Positions 1 to 11,626 of a stretch of DNA of 64,000 nt are shown piece by piece. Below the pieces are notes generated by a model that worked only from the letters and a program-made list of their open reading frames with translations, had not been told where the DNA came from and made no database searches. Each line of letters begins with the position of its first letter. Within the stretch, counting starts at the first letter, position 1. Origin of the DNA: Prochlorococcus sp. AG-402-B05 (lineage in GTDB: Bacteria; Cyanobacteriota; Cyanobacteriia; PCC-6307; Cyanobiaceae); NCBI GenBank assembly GCA_003279635.1, contig QCHK01000009.1, positions 1-64,000 of the forward strand, in the 5' to 3' direction. A program made the position numbers and the translations under genes.

Positions 1-2
1 GA

Positions 3-2255
3 CTAACTCTAAACGAATTATCAATCGAGACACTTTCATTTCATAAAAAAGCTTTTCCAGAACTAGAACAAAAAAAACTTGATTTTAAAGGATTTGTTCA
101 ATATCGAAGTAGTGGAGAATTTCATTTAAATAATCCAGAAATGTCAAAAATTCTTCATGCTGCAGTGAAAGCTGGTCCTAGATATGACCACTTTAAAACC
201 TATCAACAACTTCTAGAAAGTCGCCCCGCTACTACTCTCAGAGATCTACTTACATTTAAAACAGCTACTCAGCCTTTACCTCTTGATCAAATAGAGAGTG
301 TAGACAGTATTTGTCAAAGATTTTGCACGGGTGGAATGAGTCTAGGTGCCCTTTCTAGGGAAGCGCATGAAGTTCTAGCAATAGCAATGAATAGAATTGG
401 AGGCAAAAGTAATAGTGGTGAAGGAGGAGAAGATCCTGCGAGATTCAATGTCCTCGATGATGTTGATAAAAATAATCAATCAAAAATATTACCCAATATC
501 AAAGGACTGGTAAATGGAGATACAGCATGTTCTGCAATTAAACAAATTGCGTCTGGCAGATTTGGTGTAACCCCTGAATATTTAACTAGCGGAAAGCAAT
601 TAGAAATCAAAGTAGCTCAAGGTGCAAAGCCTGGAGAAGGAGGCCAATTACCAGGACCAAAGGTTGATGAATATATAGCCAAGCTACGTAATAGCAAACC
701 AGGTGTAGCGCTTATTTCTCCTCCTCCTCATCATGATATCTATTCCATAGAGGATCTAGCCCAACTTATTCATGACTTACATCAAATAAATCCAACTGCA
801 AAAGTCAGTGTGAAATTAGTTGCTGAAATAGGTATTGGCACAATTGCAGGGGGAGTAGCGAAAGCCAATGCTGATGTCATCCAAATTTCAGGACATGATG
901 GAGGGACGGGTGCATCTCCACTTAGTTCAATAAAACATGCTGGTTTGCCATGGGAACTTGGATTAACGGAAGTTCATCGCTCTTTATTAGACAATGGTCT
1001 TCGCGCAAGGGTTTTACTAAGAGCAGATGGAGGTCTAAAGACAGGATGGGATGTGCTGATTGCAGCTTTACTTGGAGCAGAAGAATATGGTTTTGGAACA
1101 ATTGCAATGATTGCCGAAGGTTGCATAATGGCGAGGATTTGCCATACAAACAAATGTCCAGTCGGCATAGCAACTCAACAAGAAGGTTTAAGAAAAAGAT
1201 TCCCTGGATTACCAGAACATGTAGTTAACTTTTTTATCTTCGTTGCTGAGGAAGTCAGACAATTAATGAGTCAAGTTGGAGTAGCAAAATTCGAGGATCT
1301 TATTGGAAGAACAGATCTATTAATTCCAAGAAATATAGACTTAACTAAAACAAAAGAAATTGACTTATCTAGTCTGCTCAAGCCTATAGACAATCCAACA
1401 GATCGTTCATGGTTAAGCCACGAAATTGAAGCTCATAGCAATGGAGAGGTTCTTGAAAATGCCCTACTCAAAGATGAAGAGGTTTCTAATGCACTCCAAA
1501 CTCAGGGAAGCATTACGAAAGAAATTCCAATTGTTAATACAGACAGAAGTGTTTGCGCACGAATCTCTGGAGAAATAGCTAAAAAATATGGAAATAAAGG
1601 TTTTAATGGGAATTTAAATTTGATATTTAAAGGTTCAGCGGGGCAAAGCTTTGGCGCATTTATTTTAAAAGGAATGAATATTTCTTTAATAGGAGAAGCT
1701 AATGATTATGTAGGAAAAGGCATTAACGGAGGATCCATTACGATTGTTCCTGAAATTATTAATGACACATCTAGCACTCAGGTGATACTTGGCAACACAT
1801 GTCTATATGGAGCAACTGGTGGAAAATTATTCGCCCTTGGAATAGCTGGGGAACGTTTTGGTGTTCGCAATAGTGGAGCTCATGCTGTTATTGAAGGAGC
1901 TGGAGACCATTGCTGCGAATACATGACTGGAGGAGTAGTTGTTGTGCTTGGAAAGACTGGAAGAAATATAGGAGCAGGAATGACTGGAGGCATAGCTTTT
2001 ATTCTTGATAAAAAAAATGAACTTGACTTAAGAATGAATAAAGAAATTGTTGAGGTACATTGTCTAACTGCAACTAACCAAGAACAATTCTTAAATGACT
2101 TAATTTTTGAATATCATCAGAAAACGAAAAGTCCTTTAGCACAAAAGATTCTCGCAGACTGGTCTTCATGGAAGGAATTATTTAAAGCAATAGTTCCTCC
2201 AAGCGAAAAAAGTAAACTAGGTATTGAGGAAGTGCTGGAGAAAGCCACAATCTAG
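3..2255 (+). CDS. gltB: Ferredoxin-type glutamate synthase large subunit, C-terminal part (5' truncated by window)
   Basis: Frame is open from the window start ([23 protein letters not shown]...) into the 704-aa ORF. FMN-domain motifs ([50 protein letters not shown]) and the GXGXG C-terminal domain are present. Confidence 0.96.
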   Translation, partial: LTLNELSIETLSFHKKAFPELEQKKLDFKGFVQYRSSGEFHLNNPEMSKILHAAVKAGPRYDHFKTYQQLLESRPATTLRDLLTFKTATQPLPLDQIESVDSICQRFCTGGMSLGALSREAHEVLAIAMNRIGGKSNSGEGGEDPARFNVLDDVDKNNQSKILPNIKGLVNGDTACSAIKQIASGRFGVTPEYLTSGKQLEIKVAQGAKPGEGGQLPGPKVDEYIAKLRNSKPGVALISPPPHHDIYSIEDLAQLIHDLHQINPTAKVSVKLVAEIGIGTIAGGVAKANADVIQISGHDGGTGASPLSSIKHAGLPWELGLTEVHRSLLDNGLRARVLLRADGGLKTGWDVLIAALLGAEEYGFGTIAMIAEGCIMARICHTNKCPVGIATQQEGLRKRFPGLPEHVVNFFIFVAEEVRQLMSQVGVAKFEDLIGRTDLLIPRNIDLTKTKEIDLSSLLKPIDNPTDRSWLSHEIEAHSNGEVLENALLKDEEVSNALQTQGSITKEIPIVNTDRSVCARISGEIAKKYGNKGFNGNLNLIFKGSAGQSFGAFILKGMNISLIGEANDYVGKGINGGSITIVPEIINDTSSTQVILGNTCLYGATGGKLFALGIAGERFGVRNSGAHAVIEGAGDHCCEYMTGGVVVVLGKTGRNIGAGMTGGIAFILDKKNELDLRMNKEIVEVHCLTATNQEQFLNDLIFEYHQKTKSPLAQKILADWSSWKELFKAIVPPSEKSKLGIEEVLEKATI

Positions 2256-2265
2256 ATAGACAAGA

Positions 2266-2592
2266 ATGCCTATATTTATTAAGACAGAGAAGTTTAAAGA
2301 TAAAACTTTAAACTTATCTAATAGTGAAAGGAAAAAATTCTTATTAATGCATAAACAATGGGTCAATGATATTGCAAACTCAGGCCATTATATCCATAGC
2401 GGATATTTAATAAATGAAAAAAAGATGCCAGGTGGTGGTGGTTTATTAATTTTTGAAGCGAAGGACTTTTTAACAGCAAAAAAAATTGTAGAAAATGATC
2501 CAATGATTAAGTATGAATTAGTTTCTTGGGATCTTCAAGAATGGATATCAATCGACGGAAGTCAACCAAAGTTTTCAAATCATCTTGGATGA
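2266..2592 (+). CDS. YciI-like (YCII-related) domain protein
   Basis: 108-aa ORF with YCII-type pattern (H...W...GHYIHSGYL...[25 protein letters not shown]) just downstream of gltB. Confidence 0.7.
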   Translation: MPIFIKTEKFKDKTLNLSNSERKKFLLMHKQWVNDIANSGHYIHSGYLINEKKMPGGGGLLIFEAKDFLTAKKIVENDPMIKYELVSWDLQEWISIDGSQPKFSNHLG

Positions 2593-3449
2593 GACATCAT
2601 TAATTTTTTAACTTCTCCAGCGTGATAACTACTTCTAGTTAGTGGTGAACTAATGACCTGTAAAAACCCTAATTTATTTTCACCCTCAATACGGTAACTA
2701 TCAAATTGCGAAGGGGATACAAATCTATTAACAGGTAAATGTTTTGGTCCTGGTGATAAATATTGGCCAATAGTTACTATATCAACTTTATTTAAATGGA
2801 GATCACTTAGAACGCTCAAAATCTCATCATCTGTCTCCCCTAATCCAGCCATTAATCCTGATTTTGTATAAACTCTTGGCCAACCTTCCCGAACTCTTTT
2901 TAATAATTCTAAAGACCTTTCATATTTCGCTTGAGGTCTGACTCTTGGATATAGCCTCGGAACTGTCTCGATATTGTGATTAAGAACATTTGGAGCAGCA
3001 TCCAAGATAACTTTCAAAGCATCCCAATTTCCGCAAAGATCTGGGATCAAGACTTCAATAGAAGTAAAAGGAGATTTACTTTGAACAGCCTTAATACATT
3101 TCAAAAATTGACTAGCGCCACCATCTTCTAAATCATCACGGTTAACAGAAGTTATGACTACATGCGTTAAGCCCATTCTGTAAACAGCTTCACCTAAGCG
3201 ATCAGGTTCTGATGGGTCTAAAAGCCTTTTCGAATTATCAAATGAGATATCGCAATAAGGACATTTCCTCGTGCAAGCAGGTCCCATTATTAAGAAAGTA
3301 GCAGTTCCTCCGGCAAAACACTCTCCAATATTTGGACAACTTGCTTCCTGACAAACTGTATTGAGTTTTAAATCAACTAATAGATCAGCAACATTGCCAA
3401 TCCTCTCTTGCTGTGGTGCTTTAACACGTAGCCAGTCTGGTTTAAGCAA
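2580..3449 (-). CDS. lipA: Lipoyl synthase (radical SAM)
   Basis: [37 protein letters not shown]: LipA auxiliary cluster plus CxxxCxxC radical SAM motif. Confidence 0.96.
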   Translation of the reverse strand: MLKPDWLRVKAPQQERIGNVADLLVDLKLNTVCQEASCPNIGECFAGGTATFLIMGPACTRKCPYCDISFDNSKRLLDPSEPDRLGEAVYRMGLTHVVITSVNRDDLEDGGASQFLKCIKAVQSKSPFTSIEVLIPDLCGNWDALKVILDAAPNVLNHNIETVPRLYPRVRPQAKYERSLELLKRVREGWPRVYTKSGLMAGLGETDDEILSVLSDLHLNKVDIVTIGQYLSPGPKHLPVNRFVSPSQFDSYRIEGENKLGFLQVISSPLTRSSYHAGEVKKLMMSHPR

Positions 3450-3585
3450 AGCTTTTTGAATAACAAACTAACTTTAGAAAGAATTCCCAGATTGACTTGA
3501 TTTTTTAACTTCTTCTCAATTTGACAACTAAAAATAAGCTTAAAACTAAGTATTCAATTTTCTGGTTCGTAGTAATCAAAAAAAA

Positions 3586-5439
3586 TTAATTAGAGAAATA
3601 GCCTCTTGGAGTTAAAAATCTATTGTTTTGAATAAAACTCTGACTATTACCAATGACCAAAAGAGTAAGCATATCGACCTGATCGAATGGCAAGGTTTCT
3701 AGAGTATGGATTTCTATACTTTCATCTGGCCTCCCAAGCTCTCTAGCGATAGCAACAGGTGTGCATGGCTTACGAAATTCGATTAACAAATCAACTGTCT
3801 TTTTTAACTGCCAATCACGTTTTTTTGATTTTGGATTAAATATTGCAATAACAAAGTCACCTATCGCTGCACTTTTTATTCTCCTCTCAATTTGATCCCA
3901 CGGAGTCAAAAGATCACTTAAAGAGATAGTACAAAAATCATGCATAAAGGGAGCTCCTAGTTTTGCAGCGGCCATCTGAAAAGAGCTAATGCCTGGATGC
4001 ACTTGAAATAAAGGCCTTGAATCAATCTTTTCATTTAGCCAAAGTTCTAAAGCCAAACCAGCCATTCCATAAATTCCACTGTCGCCAGAAGAAATAAGAG
4101 CAACTTTGACTCCCTCTTTTGCAAGATCAAGAGCGTATTGACATCGATCTTTTTCAAAAGTCAATTCAGAATCAATACGAACCTGATCAGGACGACGAAT
4201 GGAATCCAAATAATTTAAGTAAGGGGTATAACCGATCCAAGCAGAGCATCTCGTTAAAGCTCGACGAGAGTCAGAGGTAAGCATTTCCAAGCCTCCAGGT
4301 CCACTGCCAATTAAATGCAATTCACCTTTATGAGGTGCAAAGGGAATTGATACCTCGACCAGTGCAATTGTTACGGCACCACACTCATCCTCTTTGGAAT
4401 AATAGATTTTTTTTTCTTGTATTAATCTTCCAGACTGACCTCCTAACAAAATTGCCGCAGCTTCAGCGACTGAGGCAGTTCCCATTTCATTCAAAACTAC
4501 ATTTGAAGGAGTTGGCACTTTGACTTTTGAAAGTTCAAGGGCAGTAAAAAAATAAATTGGCCATTCATTTTTTTTTGACAAATTCAATAATCCCTTTTCA
4601 TCATTTTTTTTATCAATCGTTGCCAAACCAGAGATTGAAAGAAGTGATAAGCCATTTTGATTCAAAGACTTATCAATTGCTCTTTGAATGACCTTTTCAT
4701 CTGTATTTCTCTCACAGCCAATTCCAATGATTATTGTCGGTGGATGCCATGAACAGATATTGGGATTTTCTTGACCTATATATAAGTTGATATTTTCAAA
4801 AGAGATTGGATCGTTTTTCGCTAAAAAAGAACAATTGGCACAACCTTTTAATTTTTGCCATAGTTTTGAACCTTGTGATTGAAAAACTATATTTTTTTGC
4901 TCTTTAGACTGTCTAATCATTAATTTTCGCCAATCGACATCTGAACCACCTCTCTCCCAACCCCATCCTTCACCAAAACAATCCAAAGGAATTCTTCTTT
5001 CAGTAAATGAATCTGAGGTGCAAATCACCTCTGCCTCTAAAGCAGCTGCCAATTCATTAGCAAATGCGTCTCCTCCTTGCTTATGGCCTCCTAAAAGAGT
5101 AATAACATTTTTAGCGTGTGAATCCATTACCAGTATTGCTGGATCATTTTCTTTAGATCTAACAAAAGGAGATATGAGCCTTACTACAGCTCCGATTGAA
5201 CCTAAAAAAATTAATTTATTATTTTTCTTCCAATGATCTTTTAAAAAATCAATTGGTGAGGATTCAACTAAACCTTCAATTTTTTTTTCTAAAAAAATAG
5301 TTGAACCAATAGATAAAAAGATTTGATCTACATGATTTCTTGCTTGCAATCTCTCAAGCAAAGGCAACGCGCTTAAAGAAAATCCAAATGCAATTCGTTT
5401 TGGAGTTTTAAGTGATTTTTTTACCAGAACAGGAGTCAA
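3586..5439 (-). CDS. cobJ: CbiG-like / precorrin-3B C17-methyltransferase (CobJ) fusion, cobalamin biosynthesis
   Basis: N-terminal half CbiG-like (LLGGHKQGGDAFANELA, IGIGCERNT); C-terminal half SAM-dependent methylase (LHLIGSGPGGLEMLT, ISSGDSGIYGMAGLALEL, GIAREL-like). Confidence 0.9.
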   Translation of the reverse strand: MTPVLVKKSLKTPKRIAFGFSLSALPLLERLQARNHVDQIFLSIGSTIFLEKKIEGLVESSPIDFLKDHWKKNNKLIFLGSIGAVVRLISPFVRSKENDPAILVMDSHAKNVITLLGGHKQGGDAFANELAAALEAEVICTSDSFTERRIPLDCFGEGWGWERGGSDVDWRKLMIRQSKEQKNIVFQSQGSKLWQKLKGCANCSFLAKNDPISFENINLYIGQENPNICSWHPPTIIIGIGCERNTDEKVIQRAIDKSLNQNGLSLLSISGLATIDKKNDEKGLLNLSKKNEWPIYFFTALELSKVKVPTPSNVVLNEMGTASVAEAAAILLGGQSGRLIQEKKIYYSKEDECGAVTIALVEVSIPFAPHKGELHLIGSGPGGLEMLTSDSRRALTRCSAWIGYTPYLNYLDSIRRPDQVRIDSELTFEKDRCQYALDLAKEGVKVALISSGDSGIYGMAGLALELWLNEKIDSRPLFQVHPGISSFQMAAAKLGAPFMHDFCTISLSDLLTPWDQIERRIKSAAIGDFVIAIFNPKSKKRDWQLKKTVDLLIEFRKPCTPVAIARELGRPDESIEIHTLETLPFDQVDMLTLLVIGNSQSFIQNNRFLTPRGYFSN

Positions 5440-5823
5440 AAATAACGTTGTTTCATATTAGGAAAACGCTTATAGAAAGCTTTATTAAAAATAAAAAATC
5501 TTTAAATCGGCATTCAACAAAATTCACCTAAGTCCACAACAAACAGCGATTACTCAATTAAAAAGTATTTTTACCTAAACAAAAAATCCAATGAAAGCCA
5601 AAAAGGATTACGAATACTATTATTTTACTTACTAAATATTTATGATAATTATAGTCGAATAGCTCATTTAAAAAATTTTCTAACGTCTCTTTAAAACCCA
5701 TAGACTTTCTTAACTTGGAAAAAATTTGGTTTTCAAGAAGACGTAGAAAAAGTGTAGAACATTTGTTACATGCGACCGTAGTAAGTGAGAGTCTACTTTA
5801 TGCTTATGGCATAACACTCATCC

Positions 5824-5918
5824 TAGGGATTCAAGTAACTTCCAAGGTAGGTCTTGAATTCCTAAAATCTTTCAACAAGTAATGCCACTTCCTAAGTAGT
5901 ATTACCTACCTAAGATTT
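5824..5918 (+). promoter_or_regulatory. Structured psaA 5' leader: two hairpins plus possible loop-tail pseudoknot
   Basis: TAGGGATTCAAG (5824-5835)/CTTGAATTCCTA (5853-5864); GTAATGCCACTT (5879-5890)/AAGTAGTATTAC (5894-5905); loop AGGTAGGT (5845-5852) complementary to ACCTACCT (5904-5911). Confidence 0.55.
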
Positions 5919-5981
5919 CACCCTAATTATTCAAAGATTAGGCCCCCCAAACCTCGATCACATTCCTAAAGGAATCACTCG

Positions 5982-8288
5982 ATGACCATTAGCCCACCAG
6001 AAAGAGAACAAAAAAAAGAACCAGTTCTCGATAAACCTATCGAAACTGATGCTATCCCTGTAGATTTTTCCAAGCTTGATAAGCCTGGTTTTTGGTCTAA
6101 GACCCTTGCAAAGGGTCCAAAGACTACAACTTGGATATGGAATCTTCATGCTGATGCGCATGATTTTGATACCCATGTTGGAGATCTTCAAGAAACCAGT
6201 AGAAAAGTATTTTCTGCTCACTTTGGCCATTTAGCAGTCATCTTCATTTGGATGAGTGCAGCTTTTTTCCATGGAGCTCGCTTTTCTAATTATTCTGGAT
6301 GGCTTGCAGACCCAACTCATGTCAAACCAGGAGCTCAAGTGGTTTGGCCAATTGTTGGTCAAGAAATGCTTAACGCTGATTTAGGCGGGAGTTATCACGG
6401 CATTCAGATCACATCAGGAATTTTTCAGATGTGGAGAGGCTGGGGGATCACCAATGAAACAGAGCTAATGGCTCTTGCTATTGGCGCTCTTCTCATGGCA
6501 GCAATCATGTTGCATGGCGGTATATATCACTATCACAAAGCCGCTCCCAAGCTCGATTGGTTCAGAAATCTTGAATCTATGCTCAATCATCACATAGCTG
6601 GCCTTGTGGGATTGGGTTCAATTGCTTGGGCAGGTCATTGCATTCACATTGGTGCTCCTACTGCAGCTCTTATGGATGCAATTGATGCAGGAAAGCCTCT
6701 AATTATTGATGGTATTCCTATTGCTTCAGTTGCAGATATGCCTCTGCCTCACGAACTTTGCAACCCAGCAATAGCAAGTCAGATATTTCCTGGACTTGCT
6801 GGAAGAACTGTAGAAAATTTCTTTACGACCAATTGGTGGGCATTTAGTGATTTTCTTACTTTTAAAGGTGGTTTGAATCCTGTTACAGGAAGTTTATGGA
6901 TGACAGATATTTCACATCATCATTTAGCTTTTGGAGTTTTAGCTGTATTTGGGGGCCACCTATATAGAACAATGTTTGGAATAGGTCATAGCCTTAAAGA
7001 AATACTTGATAATCACGCCGGAGATCCTATTCTTTTCCCTGCTCCAAATGGGCACAAAGGAATCTATGAGTTTTTAGCTAATAGTTGGCATGCTCAACTA
7101 GGACTAAACCTTGCAATGATTGGCTCCTTGAGCATAATCATTTCTCATCACATGTATGCGATGCCTCCATATCCATACTTGTCTATCGATTATCCAACCG
7201 TTCTGGGTCTGTTTACACATCACATGTGGATTGGAGGATTGTTCATTGTTGGTGCAGCAGCGCATGCTGGTATTGCAATGATTAGAGACTATGACCCAGC
7301 TGTTCATATTGATAACGTTCTAGACAGAATATTGAAAGCTAGAGATGCATTAATTAGTCACCTTAATTGGGCTTGCATGTTCTTAGGTTTCCATAGTTTT
7401 GGTCTTTATATTCATAACGATGTAATGCGTGCGCTAGGAAGACCTGCAGACATGTTTAGTGATACAGGAATCCAACTTCAACCTGTTTTTGCTCAATGGA
7501 TTCAAAATATTCATCATTCCGCTGCTGGCTCTACAACTCTTGCTGGTGCGAATGTCAACCTTCAAAGTGGCTTAGTTAGCGAGGTCTTTAACGGTTCCGT
7601 AAGTCAAGTCGGGGGGAAAATTGGAATCGCTCCTATACCTCTAGGAACTGCTGATTTCATGATTCACCATATCCATGCTTTTACTATCCACGTAACCCTT
7701 CTGATTCTTCTCAAAGGAGTTTTATTTGCAAGGAGCTCCAGACTAATTCCTGATAAAGCAAATCTTGGATTTAGATTTCCATGTGATGGACCAGGAAGAG
7801 GAGGTACATGCCAAGTTTCATCTTGGGATCATGTTTTCCTTGGATTGTTCTGGATGTATAACGGCTTATCAGTAGTTATCTTCCACTTCTCATGGAAAAT
7901 GCAAAGTGATGTATGGGGACTTACCGGGGGCAACTTTGCTCAAAGCTCCATAACTATTAATGGATGGCTTAGAGATTTCCTCTGGGCTCAGTCATCGCAG
8001 GTACTTACAAGTTATGGTCAACCCATAAGTATGTATGGTTTGATGTTCTTAGGAGCACATTTCGTTTGGGCATTTAGTCTTATGTTCCTATTCAGTGGCC
8101 GTGGTTACTGGCAAGAATTATTTGAGTCAATCATTTGGGCTCACAATAAACTGAACTTGGCACCAACTATTCAACCAAGAGCTCTATCTATCACTCAAGG
8201 ACGCGCAGTAGGAGCTGCTCATTTCCTTCTAGGAGGAATTGCTACAACTTGGGCCTTCTTCCACGCTCGCTTAATCGGTCTCGGCTGA
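5982..8288 (+). CDS. psaA: Photosystem I P700 apoprotein A1
   Basis: 768 aa; [54 protein letters not shown] Fx-binding motif. Confidence 0.99.
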   Translation: MTISPPEREQKKEPVLDKPIETDAIPVDFSKLDKPGFWSKTLAKGPKTTTWIWNLHADAHDFDTHVGDLQETSRKVFSAHFGHLAVIFIWMSAAFFHGARFSNYSGWLADPTHVKPGAQVVWPIVGQEMLNADLGGSYHGIQITSGIFQMWRGWGITNETELMALAIGALLMAAIMLHGGIYHYHKAAPKLDWFRNLESMLNHHIAGLVGLGSIAWAGHCIHIGAPTAALMDAIDAGKPLIIDGIPIASVADMPLPHELCNPAIASQIFPGLAGRTVENFFTTNWWAFSDFLTFKGGLNPVTGSLWMTDISHHHLAFGVLAVFGGHLYRTMFGIGHSLKEILDNHAGDPILFPAPNGHKGIYEFLANSWHAQLGLNLAMIGSLSIIISHHMYAMPPYPYLSIDYPTVLGLFTHHMWIGGLFIVGAAAHAGIAMIRDYDPAVHIDNVLDRILKARDALISHLNWACMFLGFHSFGLYIHNDVMRALGRPADMFSDTGIQLQPVFAQWIQNIHHSAAGSTTLAGANVNLQSGLVSEVFNGSVSQVGGKIGIAPIPLGTADFMIHHIHAFTIHVTLLILLKGVLFARSSRLIPDKANLGFRFPCDGPGRGGTCQVSSWDHVFLGLFWMYNGLSVVIFHFSWKMQSDVWGLTGGNFAQSSITINGWLRDFLWAQSSQVLTSYGQPISMYGLMFLGAHFVWAFSLMFLFSGRGYWQELFESIIWAHNKLNLAPTIQPRALSITQGRAVGAAHFLLGGIATTWAFFHARLIGLG

Positions 8289-8309
8289 CCCTCTCTGATC
8301 TTTTATAAA

Positions 8310-10538
8310 ATGGCAACTAAATTTCCATCTTTTAGTCAGGGTCTTGCTCAAGACCCTACAACCAGAAGAATCTGGTACGGCATAGCTACCGCTCATGACT
8401 TCGAAAGTCATGACGGCATGACAGAGGAACAGTTATATCAAAAACTCTTCTCTACTCATTTTGGTCACTTAGCCATCATTGGTCTTTGGGTGGCAGGAAA
8501 TCTTTTTCACATTGCTTGGCAAGGAAACTTTGAGCAATGGGTTCTAGATCCAACTCATACTCGTCCAATTGCTCATGCAATTTGGGATCCTCATTTTGGA
8601 CAAGGTCTTACTGATGCTCTGACTCAGGCAGGAGCAACTTCTCCAGTCAATATTGCTTACTCAGGCTTATACCACTGGTGGTACACAATTGGCATGAGAA
8701 GTAATGAGCAGCTATTCCAGGGTGCAATCTTTATGAACATCCTTGTCTGCTGGTTATTGTTTGCTGGATGGCTTCATCTTCAGCCTAAATACCGACCTTC
8801 ATTAGCATGGTTTAAAAATGCAGAATCTCAATTAAACCATCACTTAGCTGTTCTTTTCGGATTCAGCAGTATTGCTTGGACTGGTCACTTAATTCACGTT
8901 GCTATACCTGAATCAAGAGGAATACATGTTGGCTGGGATAACTGGTTAACTGTTATGCCTCATCCAGAAGGTCTAACTCCATTTTTCTCGGGGAATTGGG
9001 GAGCTTATGCTCAAAACCCTGATTCACTTGATGCGGTTTTTGGAACTACTCAAGGAGCTGGTACAGCGATATTTACATTCTTAGGTGGACTTCACCCTCA
9101 AAGTGAATCACTTTGGCTAACAGATATTGCTCATCATCATTTGGCTATAGGAGTTGTATTTATAATTGCAGGCCATATGTATAGGACTAACTTTGGTATT
9201 GGCCATAGCCTTAAAGAAATTGTTGAAGCCCATAATACAAGTCACCCAAAAGATCCACATAAGGGTTATTTCGGTATCAAGCACAATGGACTATTCGAGA
9301 CAGTTAACAATTCACTCCATTTTCAACTTGGACTTGCACTAGCTTCTTTAGGTGTAGCTTGTAGCTTGGTCGCCCAGCATATGGGTGCACTTCCTTCATA
9401 TGCATTTATTGCAAGGGATTACACAACTCAGTCCGCTTTATATACCCATCATCAATACATAGCAATGTTCTTGATGGTAGGTGCATTCTCTCACGGAGCA
9501 ATTTTCTTTGTCAGAGATTATGATCCAGTGCTGAATAAAGATAATGTATTAGCAAGAATCCTTAGTACAAAAGAAGCCTTAATTAGCCACTTAAGTTGGG
9601 TAACAATGCTTCTAGGATTCCATACTCTTGGAATTTATGTTCACAACGATGTAGTTGTAGCTTTTGGTACACCTGAAAAGCAAATTCTTATTGAACCAGT
9701 ATTTGCTCAGTTCGCACAGGCTGCTAGTGGAAAGATGATGTATGGATTTAATGCTTTGTTAGCAAATGCATCAAGTTCTGCATCTATAGCTGCAAATTCC
9801 ATGCCAGGCAATCACTACTGGATGGACATGATTAATAGACCAGATGCACTTACCAATTTCTTACCTATTGGACCTGCAGATTTCTTAGTTCACCACGCAA
9901 TTGCACTTGGACTCCATACAACTGCTTTGATTCTTATTAAAGGAGCTCTTGATGCTAGAGGAACAAAACTAATTCCAGATAAAAAAGACTTAGGTTTTGC
10001 TTTCCCATGTGATGGTCCAGGCCGAGGAGGTACTTGCGATAGTTCTTCTTGGGACGCTACTTATTTAGCAATGTTCTGGGCTTTAAATACTATTGCTTGG
10101 ATTACCTTCTATTGGCATTGGAAGCATTTGGCAATTTGGATGGGCAATACTGCTCAATTCAATGAATCGGGTACCTACTTGATGGGTTGGTTTAGAGATT
10201 ACCTCTGGCTGAATAGCTCTCAGTTAATTAACGGCTACAACCCATTTGGAGTAAATGCTTTATCTCCATGGGCTTGGATGTTCTTATTTGGTCATCTAAT
10301 TTGGGCAACTGGGTTTATGTTCCTCATCTCTTGGAGAGGATATTGGCAAGAGCTTATTGAAACCCTTGTTTGGGCTCATCAAAGAACACCAATAGCTAAT
10401 TTAGTTGGATGGAGGGATAAGCCTGTTGCATTATCAATTGTTCAAGCTAGATTAGTTGGCTTAACTCATTTCACCGTTGGAAACTTTGTCACCTTCGGAG
10501 CGTTTGTTATAGCCTCTACTTCAGGTAAGTTTGGATAG
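8310..10538 (+). CDS. psaB: Photosystem I P700 apoprotein A2
   Basis: 742 aa; [59 protein letters not shown]. Confidence 0.99.
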   Translation: MATKFPSFSQGLAQDPTTRRIWYGIATAHDFESHDGMTEEQLYQKLFSTHFGHLAIIGLWVAGNLFHIAWQGNFEQWVLDPTHTRPIAHAIWDPHFGQGLTDALTQAGATSPVNIAYSGLYHWWYTIGMRSNEQLFQGAIFMNILVCWLLFAGWLHLQPKYRPSLAWFKNAESQLNHHLAVLFGFSSIAWTGHLIHVAIPESRGIHVGWDNWLTVMPHPEGLTPFFSGNWGAYAQNPDSLDAVFGTTQGAGTAIFTFLGGLHPQSESLWLTDIAHHHLAIGVVFIIAGHMYRTNFGIGHSLKEIVEAHNTSHPKDPHKGYFGIKHNGLFETVNNSLHFQLGLALASLGVACSLVAQHMGALPSYAFIARDYTTQSALYTHHQYIAMFLMVGAFSHGAIFFVRDYDPVLNKDNVLARILSTKEALISHLSWVTMLLGFHTLGIYVHNDVVVAFGTPEKQILIEPVFAQFAQAASGKMMYGFNALLANASSSASIAANSMPGNHYWMDMINRPDALTNFLPIGPADFLVHHAIALGLHTTALILIKGALDARGTKLIPDKKDLGFAFPCDGPGRGGTCDSSSWDATYLAMFWALNTIAWITFYWHWKHLAIWMGNTAQFNESGTYLMGWFRDYLWLNSSQLINGYNPFGVNALSPWAWMFLFGHLIWATGFMFLISWRGYWQELIETLVWAHQRTPIANLVGWRDKPVALSIVQARLVGLTHFTVGNFVTFGAFVIASTSGKFG

Positions 10539-10555
10539 ATCTTTATCAAGATCTT

Positions 10556-10598
10556 CCCATAAAAAACACTGTTTTTATAGGCAGTGTTTTTTTATGGG
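10556..10598. terminator. Bidirectional-type intrinsic terminator downstream of psaB
   Basis: CCCATAAAAAACACTG-TTTTTATAGG-CAGTGTTTTTTTATGGG, long near-perfect inverted repeat with T-run. Confidence 0.8.
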
Positions 10599-10759
10599 AA
10601 CTAATATTTCTTAGATTATTGATTGATATTTATAAACAGAGGCATATCAATTTAATATGGGTTATGAGGCATAGCACAATTCACAAAAACAAAAGATCAT
10701 CAATCGTGGAAAAAGCTTGGGAAGGGATATCATTCAATTGAAGTAAATAATTTGATGCA

Positions 10760-10791
10760 TTAAAAAGCCCCATATAGAAGGGGCTTTTTAA
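10760..10791. terminator. Intrinsic terminator, mainly for psaI-psaL on the minus strand
   Basis: TTAAAAAGCCCC-ATATAGAA-GGGGCTTTTTAA; symmetrical, T-run on both strands. Confidence 0.8.
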
Positions 10792-10813
10792 TTAAGTTCT
10801 TATAGAAAAGAAC

Positions 10814-11347
10814 TTAAGCTCCAAGTAAATGATATTCCTTAATCAATGGGAGAACAGTATCTAGATGCAAAGTACCAATTAGCAACCAAGCAAAAACCAC
10901 ACCTCCTGTGCCCCCTAACCAAAAGCCATTTGTAAAATCACTCCATCCTGCTCTAGTAAATAAATCGGAAGGAGGATTAGCTACAGTTGAATCAGGAGGT
11001 TGTACGTTAGGAGCCTTACCTGCAGCGTTGTAAAGAATAAAAAGAGCAGTCAATATTTGAATAGCTCCGACACCACCAAGCAAACCTGCCGTTAAGGCAA
11101 AATCAGTATTTCTTAGAGGCCCAGTCATAGAAAAAGGACCAAAAAGTAAATAACCAAAAATTGCGCCTGTTTCTAGGCCTCTGAAGTTTGGCGATAGGCC
11201 CTCTCTATAGACAGGAAGATTATTGATAACCATCTTTGTAAACCAACCACTGTTAACTGGGGTTTGAAGATTGCCAACAGTTGGATCTGTGACTGTTTTC
11301 ACAGCCCACCTTTGCATAAGTGTTTCTTGAGATTTAGTCATGGACAA
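10814..11347 (-). CDS. psaL: Photosystem I reaction center subunit XI
   Basis: 177 aa; [51 protein letters not shown]. Confidence 0.97.
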   Translation of the reverse strand: MSMTKSQETLMQRWAVKTVTDPTVGNLQTPVNSGWFTKMVINNLPVYREGLSPNFRGLETGAIFGYLLFGPFSMTGPLRNTDFALTAGLLGGVGAIQILTALFILYNAAGKAPNVQPPDSTVANPPSDLFTRAGWSDFTNGFWLGGTGGVVFAWLLIGTLHLDTVLPLIKEYHLLGA

Positions 11348-11377
11348 AAGAATTGGTAGAAATTTAGATTTTTAAAA

Positions 11378-11494
11378 TTACTCAGTAGCAGTTATGTACC
11401 TACCAATCAAAACAATGAATACGGCTGGACCCATTATTCCAACTAAAGGAATCAGAATAGCGGGAAGCAAACTTGAAGCTAGTTCACTAGTCAT
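11378..11494 (-). CDS. psaI: Photosystem I reaction center subunit VIII (small ORF, absent from ORF track)
   Basis: Translation by eye: MTSELASSLLPAILIPLVGIMGPAVFIVLIGRYITATE*; single-TM PsaI-like, directly upstream of psaL on the same strand. Confidence 0.9.
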   Translation of the reverse strand: MTSELASSLLPAILIPLVGIMGPAVFIVLIGRYITATE

Positions 11495-11626
11495 TACTTA
11501 TTTCAATAAATCCAACTTTATTTTATAGACTTATGATCTAATCAAACCAAATACAAACCTTGATGACATAAAAGTTCAATCCGTATATCTTCTTTAAAGA
11601 TGCATTACTAAACAGATTTTTTCATC

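Noticed and set aside
950-1228. Plus-strand 92-aa ORF and antisense ORFs inside gltB (922-1173, 974-1168)
   Set aside because: Out-of-frame shadows of a strongly conserved gltB coding region.
5591-5635. 14-codon Tyr-rich ORF (MKAKKDYEYYYFTY) upstream of psaA
   Set aside because: Looks like an attenuator leader peptide, but TAT/TAC codons are expected by chance in AT-rich DNA and it is ~190 nt from the structured leader without a clear SD.
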